From NCBI RefSeq assembly GCF_029227915.1, contig NC_079885.1, positions 2,232,001-2,296,000 of the forward strand: a stretch of DNA of 64,000 nt. The letters run 5' to 3'. Numbering within the stretch: position 1 is the stretch's first letter; each line of letters opens with the position of its first letter. Of the stretch, positions 55,401-64,000 are shown in pieces. The stretch comes from Hydractinia symbiolongicarpus (Eukaryota > Cnidaria > Hydrozoa > Anthoathecata > Hydractiniidae). The translations under genes and the position numbers were made by a program. The notes under the pieces are model-generated. The model did not search any database. It saw nothing but the letters and a program-made list of their open reading frames with translations, and was not told the DNA's origin.

Positions 55401-58400
55401 TGCGTTTTAGTGGTGAAAAAATAATTTAAAAAATCGTTCTGGAAATGAGTTTACTCACAGGGTACTTTCTTTGTATACATTCGACTATACGAGCCAAGCC
55501 CGGGATTTACAGGAAATCGCGGGTTTTCGTTTGCCGGCGATTAAACCTCTTTCATTAAGCGTCTTATCAAAAATAAAAACATTTTTGAAAACTACAAGTC
55601 TCATGCGTTTTAGTGGTGAAAAAAAAAATTTAAAAAATCGTTCGGGAAATGAGTTTACACCCTGGGTACTTTCTTTGTATACATTCGACTATACGGGCCA
55701 AGCCCGGGATTTACGTGAAATCGCGGGTTTTCGTTTGCCGGCAATTAAACCTCTTTCATTAAGCGTCTCATCAAAAATGAAAACATTTTTAAAAACTACA
55801 AATCTTATGCGTTTTAGTGGTGAAAAAATAATATAAAAAATCGTTCTGGAAAATAGTTTAATCACAGGGTACTTTCTTTGTAAACATTCGACTATACGGG
55901 ACAAGCCCGGGATTTAGGGAAATCGTGGTATTTCGTTTGCCGGCGATTAAACCTCTTTCATTAAGCGCCTCATTAAAAATGAAAACATTTTTGGAAACTA
56001 CAAGTCTCATTCGTTCTAGTGGTGCAGAAATAATTTGAAAAATCGTTCGGGAAATCAGTTTACTCCCTGGATACTTTCTTTATATACATTCAACTATACG
56101 GACCAAGCCCGGGATTTACGGGAAATCGCGGGTTTTCGTTTGCCGGCTATTAAACTTCTTTTATTCAGCGTCTCATCAAAAATGAAAAAACTTTTGAAAA
56201 CTACAAGTCTCACGCGTTTTAGTGGCGAAAAAATAATTTAAAAAATCGTTCTGGAAATGAGTTTACTCACAGGGTACTTTCTTTGTATACATTAGACTAT
56301 ACGGGCCAAGCCCGGGATTTGCAGGAAATCACGGGTTTTCGTTTGCCGGCGATTAAACCTCTTTCATTAAGCGTCTCATCAAAAATGAAAACATTTTTAA
56401 AAACTACCAGTCTTATGCGTTTTAGTGGTGAAAAAATAATTTAAAAAATCGTTCTGGAAATGAGTTTACTCACAGGGTACTTTCTTTGTATACATTCGAC
56501 TATACGAGCCAAGCCCGGGATTTACAGGAAATCGCGGGTTTTCGTTTGCCGGCGATTAAACCTCTTTCATTAAGCGTCTTATCAAAAATAAAAACATTTT
56601 TGAAAACTACAAGTCTCATGCGTTTTAGTGGTGAAAAAAAAAATTTAAAAAATCGTTCGGGAAATGAGTTTACACCCTGGGTACTTTCTTTGTATACATT
56701 CGACTATACGGGCCAAGCCCGGGATTTACGTGAAATCGCGGGTTTTCGTTTGCCGGCAATTAAACCTCTTTCATTAAGCGTCTCATCAAAAATGAAAACA
56801 TTTTTAAAAACTACAAATCTTATGCGTTTTAGTGGTGAAAAAATAATATAAAAAATCGTTCTGGAAAATAGTTTAATCACAGGGTACTTTCTTTGTAAAC
56901 ATTCGACTATACGGGACAAGCCCGGGATTTAGGGAAATCGTGGTATTTCGTTTGCCGGCGATTAAACCTCTTTCATTAAGCGCCTCATTAAAAATGAAAA
57001 CATTTTTGGAAACTACAAGTCTCATTCGTTCTAGTGGTGCAGAAATAATTTGAAAAATCGTTCGGGAAATCAGTTTACTCCCTGGGTACTTTCTTTATAT
57101 ACATTCAACTATACGGACCAAGCCCGGGATTTACGGGAAATCGCGGGTTTTCGTTTGCCGGCGATTAAACTTCTTTTATTCAGCGTCTCATCAAAAATGA
57201 AAAAACTTTTGAAAACTACAAGTCTCACGCGTTTTAGTGGCGAAAAAATAATTTAAAAAATCGTTCTGGAAATGAGTTTACTCACAGGGTACTTTCTTTG
57301 TATACATTAGACTATACGGGCCAAGCCCGGGATTTACAGGAAATCACGGGTTTTCGTTTGCCGGCGATTAAACCTCTTTCATTAAGCGTCTCATCAAAAA
57401 TGAAAACATTTTTAAAAACTACCAGTCTTATGCGTTTTAGTGGTGAAAAAATAATTTAAAAAATCGTTCTGGAAATGAGTTTACTCACAGGGTACTTTCT
57501 TTGTATACATTCGACTATACGAGCCAAGCCCGGGATTTACAGGAAATCGCGGGTTTTCGTTTGCCGGCGATTAAACCTCTTTCATTAAGCGTCTTATCAA
57601 AAATAAAAACATTTTTAAAAACTACAAGTCTCATGCGTTTTAGTGGTGAAAAAAAAATTTAAAAAATCGTTCGGGAAATGAGTTTACACCCTGGGTACTT
57701 TCTTTGTATACATTCGACTATACGGGCCAAGCCTGGAATTTACGTGAAATCGCGGGTTTTCGTTTGCCGGCGATTAAACTTCTTTTATTCAGCGTCTCAT
57801 CAAAAATGAAAACACTTTTGAAAACTACAAGTCTCACGCGTTTTAGTGGCGAAAAAATAATTTAAAAAATCGTTCTGGAAATGAGTTTACTCACAGGGTA
57901 CTTTCTTTGTATACATTAGACTATACGGGCCAAGCCCGGGATTTACAGGAAATCACGGGTTTTCGTTTGCCGGCGATTAAACCTCTTTCATTAAGCGTCT
58001 CATCAAAAATGAAAACATTTTTAAAAACTACCAGTCTTATGCGTTTTAGTGGTGAAAAAATAATTTAAAAAATCGTTCTGGAAATGAGTTTACTCACAGG
58101 GTACTTTCTTTGTATACATTCGACTATACGAGCCAAGCCCGGGATTTACAGGAAATCGCGGGTGTTCGTTTGCCGGCGATTAAACCTCTTTCATTAAGCG
58201 TCTTATCAAAAATAAAAACATTTTTAAAAACTACAAGTCTCATGCGTTTTAGTGGTGAAAAAAAAATTTAAAAAATCGTTCGGGAAATGAGTTTACACCA
58301 TGGGTACTTTCTTTGTATACATTCGACTATACGGGCAAGCCCGGGATTTACGTGAAATCGCGGGTTTTCGTTTGCCGGCAATTAAACCTCTTTCATTAAG

Positions 58401-61400
58401 CGTCTCATCAAAAATGAAAACATTTTTGAAAACTACAAGTCTCACGCGTTTTAGTGGTGAAAAAATAATTTAAGAAATCGTTCTGGAAATGAGTTTACTC
58501 ACAGGGTACTTTCTTTGTATACATTCGACTATACGAGCCAAGCCCGGTATTTACAGGAAATCGCGGGTTTTCGTTTGCCGGCGATTAAACCTCTTTCATT
58601 AAGCGTCTTATCAAAAATAAAAACATTTTTAAAAACTACAAGTCTCATGCGTTTTAGTGGTGAAAAAAAAATTTAAAAAATCGTTTGGGAAATGAGGTTA
58701 CACCCTGGGTACTTTCTTTGTATACATTCGACTATACGGACCCAGTCCGGGATTTACGGGAAATCGCGGGTTTTCGTGTGCCGGCGATTAAACTTCTTTT
58801 ATTCAACGTCTCATCAAAAATGAAAAAATTTTTGAAAACTACAAGTCTCATGCGTTTTAGTGGTGAAAAGATAATTTAAAAAATCCTTATGGAAATGAGT
58901 TTACTCACAGGGTACTTTCTTTGTATACATTCGACTATACGGGCCAAGCCCGGGATTTACGGGAAATCGCGGGTTTTCGTTTGCCGGCGATTAAACCTCT
59001 CTCATTAAGCGCCTCATTAAAAATGAAAACATTTTTGGAAACTACAAGTCTCATTCGTTCTAGTGGTGCGGAAATAATTTGAAAAATCGTTCGGGAAATC
59101 AGTTTACTCCCTGGGTACTTTCTTTATATACATTCAACTATACGGACCAAGCCCGGGATTTACGGGAAATCGCGGGTTTTCGTTTGCCGGCGATTAAACT
59201 TCTTTTATTCAGCGTCTCATCAAAAATGAAGACACTTTTGAAAACTACAAGTCTCACGCGTTTTAGTGGCGATAAAATAATTTAAAAAATCGTTCTGGAA
59301 ATGAGTTTACTCACAGGGTACTTTCTTTGTATACATTAGACTATACGGGCCAAGCCCTGGATTTACAGGAAATCACGGGTTTTCGTTTGCCGGCGATTAA
59401 ACCTCTTTCATTAAGCGTCTCATCAAAAATGAAAACATTTTTAAAAACTACCAGTCTTATGCGTTTTAGGGGTGAAAAAATAATTTAAAAAATCGTTCTG
59501 GAAATGAGTTTACCCACAGGGTACTTTCTTTGTATACATTTGACTATACGAGCCAAGCCCGGGATTTACAGGAAATCGCGGGTTTTTGTTTGCCGGCGAT
59601 TAAACCTCTTTCATTAAGCGTCTTATCAAAAATAAAAACATTTTTGAAAACTACAAGTCTCATGCGTTTTAGTGGTGAAAAAAAAAATTTAAAAAATCGT
59701 TCGGGAAATGAGTTTACACCCTGGGTACTTTCTTTGTATACATTCGACTATACGGGCCAAGCCCGGGAATTACGTGAAATCGCGGGTTTTCGTTTGCCGG
59801 CAATTAAACCTCTTTCATTAAGCGTCTCATCAAAAATCAAAACATTTTTGAAAACTACAAATCTTATGCGTTTTAGTGGTGAAAAAATAATATAAAAAAT
59901 CGTTCTGGAAATGAGTTTAATCACAGGGTACTTTCTTTGTAAACATTCGACTATACGGGACAAGCCCGGGATTTAGGGAAATCGTGGTATTTCGTTTGCC
60001 GGCGATTAAACCTCTTTCATTAAGCGCCTCATTAAAAATGAAAACATTTTTTGAAACTACAAGTCTCATTCGTTCTAGTGGTGCAGAAATAATTTGAAAA
60101 ATCGTTCGGGAAATCAGTTTACTCCCTGGGTACTTTCTTTATATACATTCAACTATACGGACCAAGCCCGGGATTTACGGGAAATCGCGGGTTTTCGTTT
60201 GCCGGCGATTAAACTTCTTTTATTCAGCGTCTCATCAAAAATGAAAACACTTTTGAAAACTACAAGTCTCACGCGTTTTAGTGGCGAAAAAATAATTTAA
60301 AAAATCGTTCTGGAAATGAGTTTACTCACAGGGTACTTTCTTTGTATACATTAGACTATACGGGCCAAGCCCGGGATTTACAGGAAATCACGGGTTTTCG
60401 TTTGCCGGCGATTAAACCTCTTTCATTAAGCGTCTCATCAAAAATGAAAACATTTTTAAAAACTACCAGTCTTTTGCGTTTTAGTGGTGAAAAAATAATT
60501 TAAAAAATCGTTCTGGAAATGAGTTTACTCACAGGGTACTTTCTTTGTATAAATTCGACTATACGAGCCAAGCCCGGGATTTACAGGAAATCGCGGGTTT
60601 TCGTTTGCCGGCGATTAAACCTCTTTCATTAAGCGTCTTATCAAAAATAAAAACATTTTTAAAAACTACAAGTCTCATGCGTTTTAGTGGTGAAAAAAAA
60701 ATTTAAAAAATCGTTCGGGAAATGAGTTTACACCCTGGGTACTTTCTTTGTATACATTCGACTATACGGGCCAAGCTCGGGATTTACGTGAAATCGCGGG
60801 TTTTCGTTTGCCGGCAATTAAACCTCTTTCATTAAGCGTCTCATCAAAAATGAAAACATTTTTGAAAACTACAAGTCTTATGCGTTTTAGTGGTGAAAAA
60901 ATAATATAAAAAATCGTTCTGGAAATGAGTTTACTCACAGGGTACTTTCTTTGTAAACATTCGACTATACGGGACAAGCCCGGGATTTAGGGAAATCGTG
61001 GTATTTCGTTTGCCGGCGATTAAACCTCTTTCATTAAGCGTCTCATTAAAAATGAAAACATTTTTGGAAACTACAAGTCTCACGCGTTTTTGTGGTGAAA
61101 AAATAATTTAAAAAATCGTTCTGGAAATGAGTTTACTCACAGGGTACTTTCTTTGTATACATTCGACTATACGAGCCAAGCCCGGGATTTACAGGAAATC
61201 GCGGGTTTTCGTTTGCCGGCAATTAAACCTCTTTCATTAAGCGTCTTATCAAAAATAAAAACATTTTTGAAAACTACAAATCTTATGCGTTTTAGTGGTG
61301 AAAAAAAAAAATTAAAAAATCGTTCGGGAAATGAGTTTACTCACAGGGTACTTTCTTTGTATACATTCGACTATACGGGCCAAGCCCGGGATTTACGTGA

Positions 61401-63960
61401 AATCGCGGGTTTTCGTTTGCCGGCGATTAAACCACTTTCACTAAGAGTCTCATCAAAAATGAAAATATTTCTGAAAACTACAAGTCTCATGCGTTTTAGT
61501 TGTGAAAAGATAATATAAAAAATCGTTCTGGAAATGAGTTTAATCACAGGGTACTTTCTTTGTAAACATTCGACTATACGGGACAAGCCCGGGATTTAGG
61601 GAAATCGTGGTATTTCGTTTGCCGGCGATTAAACCTCTCTCATTAAGCGCCTCATTAAAAATGAAAACATTTTTGGAAACTACAAGTCTCATTCGTTCTA
61701 GTGGTGCAGAAATAATTTGAAAAATCGTTCGGGAAATCAGTTTACTCCCTGGGTACTTTCTTTATATACATTCAACTATACGGACCAAGCCCGGGATTTA
61801 CGGGAAATCGCGGGTTTTCGTTTGCCGGCGATTAAACTTCTTTTATTCAGCGTCTCATCAAAAATGAAAACACTTTTGAAAACTACAAGTCTCACGCGTT
61901 TTAGTGGCGATAAAATAATTTAAAAAATCGTTCTGGAAATGAGTTTACTCACAGGGTACTTTCTTTGTATACATTAGACTATACGGGCCAAGCCCTGGAT
62001 TTACAGGAAATCACGGGTTTTCGTTTGCCGGCGATTAAACCTCTTTCATTAAGCGTCTCATCAAAAATGAAAACATTTTTAAAAACTACCAGTCTTATGC
62101 GTTTTAGTGGTGAAAAAATAATTTAAAAAATCGTTCTGGAAATGAGTTTACCCACAGGGTACTTTCTTTGTATACATTTGACTATACGAGCCAAGCCCGG
62201 GATTTACAGGAAATCGCGGGTTTTCGTTTGCCGGCGATTAAACCTCTTTCATTAAGCGTCTTATCAAAAATAAAAACATTTTTGAAAACTACAAGTCTCA
62301 TGCGTTTTAGTGGTGAAAAAAAAAAATTTAAAAAATCGTTCGGGAAATGAGTTTACACCCTGGGTACTTTCTTTGTATACATTCGACTATACGGGCCAAG
62401 CCCGGGAATTACGTGAAATCGCGGGTTTTCGTTTGCCGGCAATTAAACCTCTTTCATTAAGCGTCTCATCAAAAATGAAAACATTTTTGAAAACTACAAA
62501 TCTTATGCGTTTTAGTGGTGAAAAAATAATATAAAAAATCGTTCTGGAAATGAGTTTAATCACAGGGTACTTTCTTTGTAAACATTCGACTATACGGGAC
62601 AAGCCCGGGATTTAGGGAAATCGTGGTATTTCGTTTGCCGGCGATTAAACCTCTTTCATTAAGCGCCTCATTAAAAATGAAAACATTTTTTGAAACTACA
62701 AGTCTCATTCGTTCTAGTGGTGCAGAAATAATTTGAAAAATCGTTCGGGAAATCAGTTTACTCCCTGGGTACTTTCTTTATATACATTCAACTATACGGA
62801 CCAAGCCCGGGATTTACGGGAAATCGCGGGTTTTCGTTTGCCGGCGATTAAACTTCTTTTATTCAGCGTCTCATCAAAAATGAAAACACTTTTGAAAACT
62901 ACAAGTCTCACGCGTTTTAGTGGCGAAAAAATAATTTAAAAAATCGTTCTGGAAATGAGTTTACTCACAGGGTACTTTCTTTGTATACATTAGACTATAC
63001 GGGCCAAGCCCGGGATTTACAGGAAATCACGGGTTTTCGTTTGCCGGCGATTAAACCTCTTTCATTAAGCGTCTCATCAAAAATGAAAACATTTTTAAAA
63101 ACTACCAGTCTTATGCGTTTTAGTGGTGAAAAAATAATTTAAAAAATCGTTCTGGAAATGAGTTTACTCACAGGGTACTTTCTTTGTATAAATTCGACTA
63201 TACGAGCCAAGCCCGGGATTTACAGGAAATCGCGGGTTTTCGTTTGCCGGCGATTAAACCTCTTTCATTAAGCGTTTTATCAAAAATAAAAACATTTTTA
63301 AAAACTACAAGTCTCATGCGTTTTAGTGGTGAAAAAAAAATTTAAAAAATCGTTCGGGAAATGAGTTTACACCCAGGGTACTTTCTTTGTATACATTCGA
63401 CTATACGGGCCAAGCCCGGGAATTACGTGAAATCGCGGGTTTTCGTTTGCCGGCAATTAAACCTCTTTCATTAAGCGTCTCATCAAAAATCAAAACATTT
63501 TTGAAAACTACAAATCTTATGCGTTTTAGTGGTGAAAAAATAATATAAAAAATCGTTCTGGAAATGAGTTTAATCACAGGGTACTTTCTTTGTAAACATT
63601 CGACTATACGGGACAAGCCCGGGATTTAGGGAAATCGTGGTATTTCGTTTGCCGGCGATTAAACCTCTTTCATTAAGCGCCTCATTAAAAATGAAAACAT
63701 TTTTTGAAACTACAAGTCTCATTCGTTCTAGTGGTGCAGAAATAATTTGAAAAATCGTTCGGGAAATCAGTTTACTCCCTGGGTACTTTCTTTATATACA
63801 TTCAACTATACGGACCAAGCCCGGGATTTACGGGAAATCGCGGGTTTTCGTTTGCCGGCGATTAAACTTCTTTTATTCAGCGTCTCATCAAAAATGAAAA
63901 CACTTTTGAAAACTACAAGTCTCACGCGTTTTAGTGGCGAAAAAATAATTTAAAAAATCG
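49440..63960. repeat. Satellite 5-mer higher-order repeat (1015 bp)
   Basis: The marker monomer GTGCAGAAATAATTTG recurs near 49461, 50476, 52787, 53802, 54817, 56035, 57050, 59079, 60094, 61717, 62733 and 63747. Most intervals are 1014-1016 bp (five monomers), with exceptions of 1218 bp (six) and longer disrupted intervals. The 54.8-56.0 kb unit has one duplicated monomer. The two units beginning near 53.8 and 56.0 kb share the rare changes GGATACTTTC and GCCGGCTATT, showing recent block duplication. Confidence 0.8.
51934..52013. repeat. Truncated satellite monomer (79 bp)
   Basis: The distance between successive TACTTTCTTTG landmarks is 79 bp instead of 203. The sequence jumps from GACTATACGG to TGAAAAAATAATT at about 51963. 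Both normal sequences share GG at the break, so a 124-bp deletion through 2-bp microhomology, or an unequal exchange, explains it. Confidence 0.75.
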
Positions 63961-64000
63961 TTCTGGAAATGAGTTTACTCACAGGGTACTTTCTTTGTAT

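Larger units (their letters stand above)
48641..64000. repeat. Satellite array, right arm, ~203-bp monomer
   Basis: About 75 monomers of the same family and orientation as the left arm, continuing past the window edge. It is more uniform than the left arm. It is rich in the subtypes with CATTAGACTATACGG, CGAGCCAAGC, GGGACAAGCC and TTTATATACATTC, used as order markers. There are no genes. Confidence 0.97.

Overview
The window is eukaryotic, almost certainly animal, DNA: one complete Polinton/Maverick (adintovirus-type) element of 16,242 bp (32399-48640) sitting inside a very long tandem satellite array with a monomer of about 203 bp. The satellite fills 1-32398 (about 160 monomers) and 48641-64000 (about 75 monomers) and runs off both edges, so this looks like pericentromeric or centromeric heterochromatin. 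No host gene, rRNA or tRNA is visible. The host species cannot be named from the sequence; the Polinton gene set suggests an aquatic invertebrate such as a cnidarian or mollusc, which is only a guess.

Satellite: most monomers are 201-203 bp and fall into recognisable subtypes arranged in higher-order repeats. The left arm has several different multimers (11/10-mer near 1.5-5.7 kb, 3-mer near 6.7-7.9 kb, 6-mers at 10.7-12.9 and 15.6-22.7 kb, a 16-mer duplication at 14.0-20.3 kb, 11- and 9-mers at 22.7-28.9 kb, a 7-mer duplication at 29.4-32.2 kb). The right arm is dominated by a 5-mer of 1015 bp. All short ORFs in the satellite are by-products of the repeat.

Element: near-identical terminal inverted repeats of about 270 bp flank the genes, and the empty satellite site can be recognised with a 5-bp duplication (AAAAG). 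From left to right: a small OB-like protein (-), a tail-anchored 395-aa protein (-), penton/minor capsid (+), double jelly-roll major capsid (+), A32-type packaging ATPase (+), two overlapping membrane proteins (+), two small overlapping ORFs (+), a coiled-coil membrane protein (+), a 424-aa coiled-coil/hydrophobic protein (-), two paralogous hydrophobic proteins (+), a SAP-like protein (+), a RING protein whose zinc ligands match the MDM2 spacing exactly (+), a DD35E retroviral-type integrase (-), a second SAP-like protein (+) and a protein-primed type family B DNA polymerase (+) broken by two stops and a frameshift.

How it fits together: integrase and polymerase would copy and insert the element; penton, major capsid and ATPase form a virion morphogenesis module; the membrane proteins are candidates for virion or entry functions. 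No adenovirus-type maturation protease was found. Two regulatory themes recur: a TATA-plus-TTAAAG promoter module in front of the SAP, RING and polymerase genes, and perfect or near-perfect palindromes just after the stop codons of many genes, recalling the hairpin 3'-end signals of giant viruses and virophages. The right third (41.5-44.6 kb) looks built by duplication of a promoter-gene-hairpin cassette.
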